NCBI RefSeq assembly: GCF_000282575.1
Contig: NZ_AKJA01000104.1
Span: 1-64,000, forward strand
Source: Herbaspirillum sp. YR522
GTDB taxonomy: Bacteria > Pseudomonadota > Gammaproteobacteria > Burkholderiales > Burkholderiaceae_D
DNA length: 64,000 nt
Reading direction: 5' to 3'
Part shown: positions 38,631 to 47,404 of the stretch, piece after piece
How the letters are laid out: each line of letters begins with the position of its first letter
Numbering within the stretch: position 1 is the first letter of the stretch
Translations under genes and position numbers: made by a program
Notes under the pieces: model-generated
Seen by the model: the letters and a program-made list of their open reading frames with translations, nothing else
Database searches by the model: none
What the model was told of the DNA's origin: nothing

Positions 38631-39683
38631 TCAGCGCTCCACGGTACGGTTCCAGCGGGTGTTCCAGACGGCACGGTTCTTGTTGATCTCGTCCCAGTCG
38701 ACGGTGCGCGAATTCTTGACGATCTCGTTCATGCGGGCCTGCTCGGCGGCCGCCGCGCCGCTGACCTGCACCTTGGTGTTGGTGGGGTTGTAGGTACCGG
38801 CCTCGAGCGCCTTGGCCTGCGCCTGCGGGCTCAGCAGGTAAGCCGCCAGTTCCTGTGCCAGTTGCGGTTCGCTGTTGTTGGCGATCACGCACTGGGCCAC
38901 CATCAACACCACTGCACCTTCCTTGGGCTGGACGTATTCGACCGGGATGCCACGGCTCTTGAGGATGGTCGACTGGGTCGGGGTATAGGGAAACAAGGCG
39001 GCCTCGCCGGTCTGCGCCATCTCCGAGATCTTGGCCGAGTTGGAGATGTACTCCACGACGTTGGGACCGATGGTGCTCGGCCAGGCCTTGAAGGCCGGGT
39101 CGACATTGGCATCGGTGCCGCCCTTGAGCTTGTTGAACGCCAGGAAGGCGTGCAAGCCGAAGGTCGACGACGACAGCGACTGGAACACCACCTTGCCCTT
39201 CAACTTGGGATCGGCCAGGTCCAGCCACGAGGTGGGCGGCGCCCAGCCCTTTTCGGCGTAGACCTTGGTGTTGTAGGCCAGGCCGGTGACGCTGATGGTC
39301 ACGCCGGTGGCCATGTCGTCCTTGATGTGCGCCACCGGCAACAGGTTGGCCAGGTTCGGATTGGGCTTCTGCTTCTCGCACAGGCCCATGCCGATGGCGC
39401 GGTACATGACGCCGTCGTCGAGGAACATCACATGCATCTGCGGCCGGTCCTTGGCTGCCTGCGCCTTGGCCAGGATATCCGCCGAGCCGCCCGGCACCAC
39501 CACCACCTTGACGTTGTTCTTCTGCTCGAAGGGACCGAACACCGACTGGGTGTAGGTCTTTTCCATGTTGCCGCCGTTCATGCCGATGTACAGGGTCTTG
39601 GTCTGGGCCTGGGCCTGGAGTGTGCCGGCAGCCAGGCCTGCCACGGCCAGCGCGATACAGGTGAAGCGAGTGCGGGAGATCAT
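38631..39683 (-). CDS. Periplasmic substrate-binding protein, PotD/family 1 type
   Basis: A 350-residue exported binding protein. The signal peptide runs MISRTRFTCIALAVAGLAAG with cleavage after AQAQ, and the body shows GMNGGNMEKTY, VPGGSADILAKAQA and the TGLAYNTKVYAEKGWAPPTSW stretch typical of spermidine/putrescine-type binders. Relatives bind polyamines, iron, or opine-like and other amine-containing solutes. It is the last gene of the seven-gene operon and overlaps the DAO-family gene by 4 nt. Its end position in the operon, away from the permeases, is unusual. Confidence 0.88.
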   Translation of the reverse strand: MISRTRFTCIALAVAGLAAGTLQAQAQTKTLYIGMNGGNMEKTYTQSVFGPFEQKNNVKVVVVPGGSADILAKAQAAKDRPQMHVMFLDDGVMYRAIGMGLCEKQKPNPNLANLLPVAHIKDDMATGVTISVTGLAYNTKVYAEKGWAPPTSWLDLADPKLKGKVVFQSLSSSTFGLHAFLAFNKLKGGTDANVDPAFKAWPSTIGPNVVEYISNSAKISEMAQTGEAALFPYTPTQSTILKSRGIPVEYVQPKEGAVVLMVAQCVIANNSEPQLAQELAAYLLSPQAQAKALEAGTYNPTNTKVQVSGAAAAEQARMNEIVKNSRTVDWDEINKNRAVWNTRWNRTVER

Positions 39684-40849
39684 GAGACTTTCCTTTCTGG
39701 AATGAAGCGTGATGGTGCTTGAGGGGTCGCGGATGGGGAAAAACGTGAAATCGAGAACGCCTGCAGGTCGACGCTGCTGCGACCGTGCAGCACCAGTTCG
39801 GCCAGTGCCTCGCCGGCCGCCGGTCCGATCTGGAAGCCGGCGCCACAAAAGCCGAAGCCGTGCAGCAGGCCATCTTGGCGGGTACTGGGTCCAAGCACCG
39901 GCTGGCGGTCGGGCAGGTAGCCCTCGACCCCGCTCCAGGTGCGGATGATCTGCACGTGGCGCAGCGCCGGCAGCAATGCCACCGCCTGCGGCAGCAGCGC
40001 CAGGATCGAATCATGCGAGGCGCGGGCGCGCGCGTCGTCGATCACATAGCCGCGTCCGCCGCCGAGCACCAGGTTGCCGCGCGCCACCTGGCGGCAGTAG
40101 ATGGCACCGCCCTCCACGCCCAGGCTCCAGGGCAGGAACTGCTTGATCGGTTCGGTCACGGCCATGCTGGGATGGCCGCTGGTCATCGGCGCGTACTCGC
40201 CGAAGGCCTCGGCCAGGCGTCCGGCCCAGGCCCCCGCGCAGTTGAGCAGCACCGGTGCGCGCAGCTGCAGGGTCGCGTCCAGGTGCCGGGCATGGGCCAC
40301 GAAGGCGCTGCCGTCATGCCCCACCTCCAGCACTTCGCAACGCTCGACGACTTGCGCCCCGGCACGGGCGGCCGCGCGCGCAAAGGCCGGCGACACCAGG
40401 CGCGGATTGGCCTGGCCATCGTCGACACACAACGAGCCACCCAGCGCGGCGCCGCCCAGCCATGGGCACTGCTGGCGCAAGCGCTGGCCGCTGATCAATT
40501 CGATCTCCAGCCCGTAGGGCCTGGCCAGTTCGGCGTAGGCCTCCAGCGCCTGCATCTCGGCCTGGCTGCGTGCCAGCTTGAAATGGCCGGTGCGCACATA
40601 TTCGCCATCGATACCGATGAGTTGCGGCAGGCGCTGCCAGATCTGGTGCGCGCGCTGCGCCAGCGGCAGCTGTACCGGCGCGCGTCCCTGGCGGCGCACA
40701 CCGCCGTAGTTGATGCCGCTGGAGCGCGAGCCGCACAGGTCGCGCTCGACCAGCGCCACCGCGCGGCCGGCGCTGGCCAGCGTCAATGCCGCCGAGGCAC
40801 CGACGATGCCGCCGCCGACGATCAACACATCGCAGTCGAGCCTGTTCAT
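39680..40849 (-). CDS. FAD-dependent amine oxidoreductase, DAO family (HcnC/OoxB-like subunit)
   Basis: A 389-residue D-amino-acid-oxidase-family flavoprotein. The FAD dinucleotide motif is VLIVGGGIVGASAALTLASAG at the N terminus, and a conserved CGAGFQIGPAAGEALAELV closes the FAD site. With the two following iron-sulfur subunits it forms the catalytic unit of an HcnABC, opine oxidase or D-hydroxyproline dehydrogenase type complex, oxidising an amine or imino acid. It overlaps both neighbours by 4 nt. Confidence 0.85.
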   Translation of the reverse strand: MNRLDCDVLIVGGGIVGASAALTLASAGRAVALVERDLCGSRSSGINYGGVRRQGRAPVQLPLAQRAHQIWQRLPQLIGIDGEYVRTGHFKLARSQAEMQALEAYAELARPYGLEIELISGQRLRQQCPWLGGAALGGSLCVDDGQANPRLVSPAFARAAARAGAQVVERCEVLEVGHDGSAFVAHARHLDATLQLRAPVLLNCAGAWAGRLAEAFGEYAPMTSGHPSMAVTEPIKQFLPWSLGVEGGAIYCRQVARGNLVLGGGRGYVIDDARARASHDSILALLPQAVALLPALRHVQIIRTWSGVEGYLPDRQPVLGPSTRQDGLLHGFGFCGAGFQIGPAAGEALAELVLHGRSSVDLQAFSISRFSPSATPQAPSRFIPERKVS

Positions 40850-42264
40850 GACCGCTCCCCGGCCTCAGGCGCCACCTGCATTCCCAACGGGATCGGCTTG
40901 AGCGGTGCCTGCCCGCGCAGGCGGCCGACCTCGGCCAGCGGCACGCCGCTGGCCTGGGCCAGGATCTCGGCGGCGGCCACGCCGCACATGCGGCCCTGGC
41001 AGCGGCCCATGCCGACCCGGGTGAGCGCCTTGAGGCGATTCATCTCGGCCGCGCCACAATCGCGCACGGCGCCGCGCAGCTCGCCAGCGGTGACGTTTTC
41101 GCAGCGGCACACCACCAGCGCATCCGGCGCGCTGGCGGCCCAGCGCAGCGGGAACGGGAAAGCCCGTTCCAGTCCGGCGCGGAATCTTCCGATGCGCTCC
41201 AGTTGCGCCTCGATGGCGGCCGCGCGCGCGTGGTCGACCGTTATCCCGCGCTGCTGCGCCAACGCCAGCGCGGCCCGCTCACCGGCCAGCTCGGCGGCGT
41301 CCGCGCCCATGATGCCGGCGCCATCGCCGGCCAGGTACACCCCCGCCACGCTGGTGCGTCCGGCGCCGTCACGCAACGGCAGGTGCGCCCGCTGCACCGC
41401 GTCGAAGCCGAACCGGCAACCCAGCAGGTCGGCCAGCTGCGTTTCGCTACGCAAGGCATGGCCGAAGCCGACCGCGTCGCACTCGATGTGCTGCTGCGGC
41501 CCCGGCGCACCTGGCCCATCGCCTTGCATGTCCTGCTGTTGCCAGACCAGTGCCTGCACCCGGTCCTGGCCGTCGATCCGCACCACCTGCGCCCGACTGT
41601 GCAACGGCACGCCGCGACTGGCAAGCCAGGCCATGTAGTACAGGCCCTTGGCCAGCACCGCGGGCTGGCCGAGCATGGCCGGCACCGCCCGCACACGGTC
41701 GGCCAGGCTGCTGCTGTCGAGCACCGCGGCCACGCAGGCGCCGGCCTGCACGTATTGGTAGGCCACCAGGTACAGCAACGGCCCGGTCCCGGCCAGCACC
41801 ACCCGGCGCCCGATGGCACACCCCTGGGATTTCAGCGCCACCTGGCTGCCGCCCAGCGAATACACGCCGGGCAAGGTCCAGCCTGGAACAGGCAGGATCC
41901 GGTCGGTAGCGCCGGTGGCCACGACCAGGTCGTGCCAGGGCAGGCTGGTGGCGATCCGGGTGGCGTTGTCCAGCAGGTCAAGCAAACCCGGCTGGGCGTT
42001 CCAGACCAGCGTCTGCGGCCGGTAGTCGATGGCGTCACCCAGGCCGTCGAAGGCGGCGTGTACCGAGGCTGCGCGAGTGGCTTCGAAACCGTACAGCTGG
42101 CCGGGCGAGCGCTGGAAGCCGACCGGCGGGCGACGGTAGACCTGGCCGCCGGCGCGCATCGCTTCATCCACCACCACCGGACGCAGCCCGTATGCCACCA
42201 AGGTCTGCGCCGCGCGCACGCCGGCTGGACCGGCGCCGACGATCACGGGAGGCGGCAGGCTCAT
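40846..42264 (-). CDS. FAD/NAD(P)-binding oxidoreductase with BFD-like [2Fe-2S] domain (HcnB/OoxA-like)
   Basis: A 472-residue subunit. The N-terminal FAD motif is VIVGAGPAGVRAA, a second nucleotide motif lies at RRVVLAGTGPLLYLVA, and FAD closure is at GVYLAGDGAGIMGAD. A C-terminal BFD-type [2Fe-2S] site uses C386, C388, C422 and C427. This layout is that of HcnB and the A subunits of opine oxidases. It is coupled by 4-nt overlaps to the small ferredoxin-like gene upstream and the DAO-family gene downstream. Confidence 0.87.
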   Translation of the reverse strand: MSLPPPVIVGAGPAGVRAAQTLVAYGLRPVVVDEAMRAGGQVYRRPPVGFQRSPGQLYGFEATRAASVHAAFDGLGDAIDYRPQTLVWNAQPGLLDLLDNATRIATSLPWHDLVVATGATDRILPVPGWTLPGVYSLGGSQVALKSQGCAIGRRVVLAGTGPLLYLVAYQYVQAGACVAAVLDSSSLADRVRAVPAMLGQPAVLAKGLYYMAWLASRGVPLHSRAQVVRIDGQDRVQALVWQQQDMQGDGPGAPGPQQHIECDAVGFGHALRSETQLADLLGCRFGFDAVQRAHLPLRDGAGRTSVAGVYLAGDGAGIMGADAAELAGERAALALAQQRGITVDHARAAAIEAQLERIGRFRAGLERAFPFPLRWAASAPDALVVCRCENVTAGELRGAVRDCGAAEMNRLKALTRVGMGRCQGRMCGVAAAEILAQASGVPLAEVGRLRGQAPLKPIPLGMQVAPEAGERS

Positions 42265-42551
42265 CGCGGCACTCCACTGAGCAATTGCATGCCGGCCTGT
42301 ATCGGTGTCGAACAGGCACGCAGGCGTTGGCCGTCGGCGGTGGCGATCCAGCAATCCTGGCAGGCCCCCATCATGCAAAAGCCCGCGCGCGGCTGGCCGC
42401 TGAATTCATTGCGCCGCAACTGGCCGCTGCAGGCCAGCACCGCCGTGAGCACCGTATCGCCTTGCAGCGCGGTGACGACCTGTCCGTCCAGGCTGAACAC
42501 GACCGGTGGACGATCGGTCTCGGCCACCCGGATCAATTGGGCGCGGTTCAT
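42261..42551 (-). CDS. Small [2Fe-2S] subunit (HcnA-like)
   Basis: A 96-residue ferredoxin-like protein with C59, C64, C67 and C80 in the order Cx4Cx2Cx12C, as in HcnA and the gamma subunits of hydroxyproline dehydrogenases. The front part FSLDGQVVTALQGDTVLTAVLA is the usual ubiquitin-like beta-grasp. The upstream frame is open but is antisense-like sequence within the permease gene, so the ATG at 42551, overlapping the permease stop, is chosen. Confidence 0.87.
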   Translation of the reverse strand: MNRAQLIRVAETDRPPVVFSLDGQVVTALQGDTVLTAVLACSGQLRRNEFSGQPRAGFCMMGACQDCWIATADGQRLRACSTPIQAGMQLLSGVPR

Positions 42552-43342
42552 GAGCGCCCCACCAATACTCGGTCCAGGCCGTAGACCCGGTCCAGCACGA
42601 TCATGGCCGCCGCCGTCACCGCCACCATCAAGGCCGACACCGCCGCCATCATCGGATCGATCGATTCGGTGGCATACATGTACATGCGCACCGGCAGGGT
42701 CACCGTCGAGGGCGAGGTGACGAAGATCGACATGGTGACTTCGTCGAAGCTGTTGATAAAGGCCAGCAGCCAGCCGCCGGTAATGCCGGGCAGGATCATC
42801 GGCAGCGTGATGCGCAACAACACCGTGGTGCGCGAAGCGCCAAGCGACTGCGCCGCATGCTCGGCACTGCGGTCGAACCCGACCAGCGCCGACATCACCA
42901 GGCGCATGGTGTAGGGCATCACCACCAGCGCATGGGCGGCGATCAGCCAGCCGAAGCTGCCGGCACCGCCCACCAGCGTAAACAGACGCAGCAACGCCAC
43001 GCCCAGCACCAGGTGCGGGATGATCAACGGCGACAGGAACAGGCCCTGCAGCACACCGGACCAGCGGTTGGGGCTGCGCACCAGCGCCATGGCCGCCGGC
43101 ACCGCGATGGCGGTCGAGATGGTGGCCGCCGCCAGCGCCAGCCACAGGCTGTTCCAGAACGAGCCGACGAAGTCGGGATAATCGAACACCGCCTTGAACC
43201 AGCGCAGCGAAAAGTCCGGGCCATGGATGGTCAGGGTGTTCTCGGGCGTGAAGGCGATCACGCATACCACGGCGATGGGCGCGAGCATGAAGCCGATCAC
43301 CAGCGCATTGAACAGCAGGGCAAGGGGTCCGTTCTTGTTCAT
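42548..43342 (-). CDS. ABC transporter permease, PotC type
   Basis: A 264-residue inner-membrane subunit with about six membrane helices and the coupling loop AAQSLGASRTTVLLRITLP. The FINSFDEVTMSIFVTSP stretch is characteristic of spermidine/putrescine PotC-like permeases. It starts 4 bp after the other permease gene. Confidence 0.92.
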   Translation of the reverse strand: MNKNGPLALLFNALVIGFMLAPIAVVCVIAFTPENTLTIHGPDFSLRWFKAVFDYPDFVGSFWNSLWLALAAATISTAIAVPAAMALVRSPNRWSGVLQGLFLSPLIIPHLVLGVALLRLFTLVGGAGSFGWLIAAHALVVMPYTMRLVMSALVGFDRSAEHAAQSLGASRTTVLLRITLPMILPGITGGWLLAFINSFDEVTMSIFVTSPSTVTLPVRMYMYATESIDPMMAAVSALMVAVTAAAMIVLDRVYGLDRVLVGRS

Positions 43343-43346
43343 GGTG

Positions 43347-44207
43347 TCAGCCCAGCGCTTTCTTGTAACGGCGTTCGATCATGCGGTTCCAGCCCAGCAT
43401 CACCACCAGGTTGGCCGCCAGCAGCAGCAAGGCGATGGCAGCGCCCAGTGGCCAGTTCAGTTCATGCAGGTATTCGTCGTAAATCAGGGTCGCCATCATC
43501 TTCAGGCGCCGTCCTCCCAGCAAGCCGGGAATGGCGAAGGAACTGGCCGACAGCCCAAACACGATCAGGCTGCCCGAGAGCACGCCCGGCATGATCTGCG
43601 GCAGCACGATGCGACGCAACGCCGTGCTCGGCGACGCGCCCAGCGACAGGGCGGCATTGGCCACCGTGGGGTCGAGTTTCTGCAGCGAGGTCCAGACCGG
43701 GATCACCATGAACGGCAGCATTACGTGCACCAGCGCCACCACCACCGCGATCTCGGTGTAGAGCATCTTGAACGGCCCCACGCCGAAGACGGCCAAGGCG
43801 CCGTTGACCAGGCCTTCCGGCCCCAGCAGCATGCTCCAGCCAAAGGCCCGCACCACCACCGAGATCATCAGCGGCGCCAGTACCACCAGCAGCATGATCG
43901 AGCGCCAGGGGCGACGCATGCGATTGAGGATGAAGGCCTCGGGGGTGCCGACGACGATACAGATCAGCGTCACCAGGCCCGATATCCAGAAGGTGCGCCA
44001 GAATATCTCGTAGTAATAGGGGTCGCTCACCACCGCTTGGTAATGCGCCAGCGTGAAGCTGCCGGCCTGGGGACCGGTGTCGGCGTCGTACCCATTGAAC
44101 GACAGGATCAGGGTCAGCAGCAGCGGCACCAGCAGCAGCACCGCGCACAGCAGGATCGCCGGCGCCGACATCAGCCAGGGCAGGCCTCGGGCAGCGGCGC
44201 GGCTCAC
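43347..44207 (-). CDS. ABC transporter permease, PotB type
   Basis: A 286-residue inner-membrane subunit with about six membrane helices and the coupling loop AALSLGASPSTALRRIVLP; the SASSFAIPGLLGG segment is typical of PotB-like permeases. The start is a GTG that overlaps the ATPase stop codon by 4 nt (GTGA). The frame stays open far upstream, but that part lies inside the ATPase gene on the same strand in another frame. Confidence 0.9.
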   Translation of the reverse strand: MSRAAARGLPWLMSAPAILLCAVLLLVPLLLTLILSFNGYDADTGPQAGSFTLAHYQAVVSDPYYYEIFWRTFWISGLVTLICIVVGTPEAFILNRMRRPWRSIMLLVVLAPLMISVVVRAFGWSMLLGPEGLVNGALAVFGVGPFKMLYTEIAVVVALVHVMLPFMVIPVWTSLQKLDPTVANAALSLGASPSTALRRIVLPQIMPGVLSGSLIVFGLSASSFAIPGLLGGRRLKMMATLIYDEYLHELNWPLGAAIALLLLAANLVVMLGWNRMIERRYKKALG

Positions 44208-45292
44208 GCTGTCACCCGTTCGCCGCCGGCGCGCACCGACGATACCAGCCGCAGGCTGTGGTCGTTCCAGGTCAGGCCGGTCTGCTGCCCTTCCTGCAGC
44301 GCCTGGGTGCCATCGTTGGCGGCCAGCACCGACAGCTCGCCCAGCGGCGTGGCAATGGTATACATCCACTGGCTGCCCAGGAAGAAACGCTGCATCACGT
44401 GGCCGTCGCAACGGCCGGTGCCGGACGCGACACAATGCAACTTCTCGGGACGCAAGCCCAGCACTACCCGGGCGCCGCCGCGCAGGCCGGCGTCGGCCGC
44501 TTCCAGCGTCAGCATCATGCCGCCCACGGCGATGTCGGCTCGCTCCCCGGCCACGCCCAGCACATTGCCGTCGAGCAGGTTGGCGCGCCCGACGAAGGTC
44601 GAGATGAAGCGGTTGGCCGGATGCTCGTAGACCGTCAAGGGCGGACCGACCTGGGTCACGCGGCCGGTCTCCATCACCACCACGCGGTCGCTGATGGACA
44701 TCGCCTCGCTCTGGTCGTGCGTGACCATGATGGTGGTGGTGCCGACCTTGCGCTGGATATCGCGCAATTCGAACTGCATCTCCTCGCGCAGCTTGGCATC
44801 GAGATTGGACAAGGGCTCGTCGAGCAGCAGCACCGGCGGCTTGATGACCAGCGCCCGTGCCAGCGCCACCCGTTGCCGCTGGCCACCCGACAACTCGCGC
44901 GGATAACGCCGACCGTGTTGTTCCAGGTGCACCAGCGCCAGCGCCTGGGCCACCCGCTCGCGGCGTTCGGCCGCCGGGCACTTGCGCATCTCCAGGCCGA
45001 AGGCCACGTTCTGCTCGACCGTCATGTGCGGAAACAGCGCATAGGTCTGGAATACGATGCCCAAGCCGCGCGAACTGGGGCTGGCATCGGTGATGTCGCG
45101 CCCATCCAGTTCGATGCGCCCGCCGCTGACGCTTTCGAAGCCGGCGATCATTTGCAGCGTGGTGGTCTTGCCGCAGCCCGAAGGACCGAGCAGCGAAATG
45201 AATTCGCCCTGCTCGACGGTCAAGCTGAAGGACGACACCGCCTGGGTATCACCGTAGAACTTGCTGACATTGGTCAGTGTGAGAAAAGACAT
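44204..45292 (-). CDS. ABC transporter ATP-binding protein, PotA type
   Basis: A 362-residue ATPase with Walker A GPSGCGKTT, Q-loop IVFQTYALFPH, signature LSGGQRQR, Walker B LLLDEPLSNLD, H-loop VTHDQSEA and a C-terminal TOBE regulatory domain (LGLRPEKLHC). It is the first gene of the seven-gene operon. The ATG at 45292 is the family start; an in-frame ATG 45 nt upstream adds unconserved residues. Confidence 0.93.
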   Translation of the reverse strand: MSFLTLTNVSKFYGDTQAVSSFSLTVEQGEFISLLGPSGCGKTTTLQMIAGFESVSGGRIELDGRDITDASPSSRGLGIVFQTYALFPHMTVEQNVAFGLEMRKCPAAERRERVAQALALVHLEQHGRRYPRELSGGQRQRVALARALVIKPPVLLLDEPLSNLDAKLREEMQFELRDIQRKVGTTTIMVTHDQSEAMSISDRVVVMETGRVTQVGPPLTVYEHPANRFISTFVGRANLLDGNVLGVAGERADIAVGGMMLTLEAADAGLRGGARVVLGLRPEKLHCVASGTGRCDGHVMQRFFLGSQWMYTIATPLGELSVLAANDGTQALQEGQQTGLTWNDHSLRLVSSVRAGGERVTA

Positions 45293-45459
45293 GGCAGGGC
45301 CCCGTTTTGCATGAATGAAATTTCCAGCTTGCTGCACATCCCATGCAATTTCCTTGCCACTTCTGATATCTTATTTCGCAGAGCAGTATTTTTTTAATAG
45401 TTATTCCGCTCATTGAAATAACTAGGCATCACCTTCGTTGACCGTTCCGACCACCAGAC
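45293..45459. promoter_or_regulatory. Divergent promoter region with IclR-type dyad candidate
   Basis: The 167-bp AT-rich gap between the transporter/oxidase operon and the IclR gene must hold both promoters. A dyad AGTTATT/AATAACT with an 11-nt spacer lies at 45399-45423. GAAATTTCC-like and CATGCAATTTCC-like sequences lie nearer the ATPase gene. IclR proteins usually bind such palindromes and regulate the divergent operon. Confidence 0.45.
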
Positions 45460-46317
45460 ATGGCCCCTGAATCACCCGATCACGACACCCCGGCCGCGCC
45501 CGCTGCGGCGGCCATGAGTGGCACGCAACGCACCTTTGCGGTGTTGCGCGCCCTGGCCGACGCACCGCCGACGGGCATGCGCGTGACGCAGGCCGCCCGC
45601 GCCGTCGGCCTGACCCAGGGCACCACCCATCGGCTGCTGCAGGCATTGGTGGCCGAGGGCATGGTCGAGCAGGATGCCCACAGCAAGCTGTACCGGCTCG
45701 GCATGGACCTGTTTTCGCTGGCCGCGCGCGCCGGCAACGCCTGGGACCTGCGCAGCCTGTGCCGGCCGGCGCTGCTGCGCCTGTGCGGCAGCCTGGGCGA
45801 CACGGTGTTCCTGCTGGTGCGCTCGCGCTTCGATGCGGTGTGCGTCGATCGTATCGACGGGCCGTTTCCGATCCGTGCCTTCACCGGCGACATCGGTGGG
45901 CGCGTGGCGCTGGGCGTGGGCCAGGGCGCGCTGGCGATCCTGGCCTTCCTGCCGCCGGCCGAGCGCGAGGAAGTGATCCGCTACAACGTACCGCGCCTGC
46001 GCGAGTTCGGCGTCTACGACGAAGTCTATCTACGCACCGAGATCGAGCGCGTGCGCGAAAGCGGCTATGCCGCGCGCCAGGCCGGCCTGCTCGATGGCAT
46101 GGCCGGACTGGCGGTGCCGCTGTTCGATCGCAGCGGCGCCATCGTCGCCGCCCTCAGCGTGGGCACGCTCACCGCGCGCCTGTCGGCAGACCGCCTGCCG
46201 ACCGTGGTGCAGATGCTCAAGCGCGAGGCCGAGGCCTTGTCGGCGCGCATCAATCCCTTCGACCCGGCACTGCGCCGGCCAATGCATTCGTCGCCCGCCA
46301 TGGAGCCAAGCCAATGA
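45460..46317 (+). CDS. IclR-family transcriptional regulator
   Basis: A 285-residue regulator. The N-terminal winged helix (about 20-85) has AARAVGLTQGTTHRLLQALVAEGMVEQD, and the C-terminal IclR effector domain ends in GLAVPLFDRSGAIVAALSV. It is divergent from the amine-oxidase/transport operon and overlaps the next gene by 4 nt. It probably senses the transported compound or its product. Confidence 0.92.
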   Translation: MAPESPDHDTPAAPAAAAMSGTQRTFAVLRALADAPPTGMRVTQAARAVGLTQGTTHRLLQALVAEGMVEQDAHSKLYRLGMDLFSLAARAGNAWDLRSLCRPALLRLCGSLGDTVFLLVRSRFDAVCVDRIDGPFPIRAFTGDIGGRVALGVGQGALAILAFLPPAEREEVIRYNVPRLREFGVYDEVYLRTEIERVRESGYAARQAGLLDGMAGLAVPLFDRSGAIVAALSVGTLTARLSADRLPTVVQMLKREAEALSARINPFDPALRRPMHSSPAMEPSQ

Positions 46318-47267
46318 ACAGCACCACTCCGATCCTGCTGGTCAAGTCCGGCGGCCCGCAAGCCATCGGCCAATGGCGCGCCCACCTGGCCGAGTTCGCC
46401 GCGCCGGTAGAGGTACGCGAGTGGAACGATCCCGAGGTCGATCCGCAGGCGGTGCACTACGCGCTGGTATGGCAACCCGACCCCGCGCGCCTGGCCCGCT
46501 ACCCGAACCTCAAGGCGATCCTCAGCAGCGCCGCCGGGGTCGACCATATCCTGGCCGATCCCCAGTTGCCGGCGTCAGTGCCGATCGTGCGCATGGTCAC
46601 GCCCGAGACCCAGCAGCGCATGGCCGAGTTCACGCTGATGAGTAGCCTCATGCTGTTGAAGGACATGCCGCGCGTGATCGGCCAGCAGGCACGCTGCGAA
46701 TGGACCGAATTCTCGACCCCGCGCACCGCGCGCGAGACGCGCGTGGGCATCATGGGCCTGGGCGCGCTGGGCATGGCCTGCGCCCGCCTGCATGCGCAAA
46801 TGGGCTTCATCACCGCCGGCTGGGCGCGCTCGGCACGCCAGGAGCCGGGGGTGCAGTGCTTCGCCGGCGCCGCCGACCTGCCGGCCTTTCTGGCCCGCAC
46901 CGACATCCTGATCTGCCTGCTGCCCGATACCGAGGACACGCGGCAGTTGGTCGACGCACGCCTGCTGGCGCAATTGCCGAGCGGCGCCGGGTTCATCAAT
47001 GTCGGCCGCGGCAGCCACGTCAACCATGCCGACCTGCTGGCCGCGCTCGATCGCGGCCAGCTCGGCGCAGCCCTGCTCGACGTGTTCGACACCGAGCCGC
47101 TGCCGGCGGCAGCCCCCTTCTGGCGCCATCCGCGCATCATCGTCACCCCGCATGGGGCGGCCACGCCTTCGCGCCGCGAGCGCGCGCGCCAGGCGGCGCT
47201 GACGATCGCCGCGTTCGAAGCCGGCCAGCCGCTGGCGCACGTCTACGACCGGGTGCGCGGATATTGA
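46314..47267 (+). CDS. D-2-hydroxyacid dehydrogenase, GhrA-like
   Basis: A 317-residue NAD(P)-dependent enzyme. The nucleotide motif is VGIMGLGALGMACARL; the catalytic arginine region is INVGRGSHVNHADL, the glutamate lies in LDVFDTEPLP, and the histidine is in TPHGAA. Relatives reduce glyoxylate, hydroxypyruvate or other 2-ketoacids. Coupled to the IclR gene, it may reduce the 2-oxoacid left when the amine dehydrogenase splits its substrate. Confidence 0.9.
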   Translation: MNSTTPILLVKSGGPQAIGQWRAHLAEFAAPVEVREWNDPEVDPQAVHYALVWQPDPARLARYPNLKAILSSAAGVDHILADPQLPASVPIVRMVTPETQQRMAEFTLMSSLMLLKDMPRVIGQQARCEWTEFSTPRTARETRVGIMGLGALGMACARLHAQMGFITAGWARSARQEPGVQCFAGAADLPAFLARTDILICLLPDTEDTRQLVDARLLAQLPSGAGFINVGRGSHVNHADLLAALDRGQLGAALLDVFDTEPLPAAAPFWRHPRIIVTPHGAATPSRRERARQAALTIAAFEAGQPLAHVYDRVRGY

Positions 47268-47404
47268 CGGCGGCGGCCAACTTGCACGAAGGCGGGCCAT
47301 CGTCTAGACTTTGGCGCTCCCTGGCCTGGCGCTATAGTTGTCAAAAAGCAATATAGCGACTCGCCCGTTGCCTCTCCCGAGGCCCACTTACCTGACGGCG
47401 ACCC

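Noticed and set aside
39785-41638. A 617-codon plus-strand open frame across the amine-oxidase genes
   Set aside because: Antisense to the DAO-family and FAD-BFD genes, which have complete cofactor motifs.
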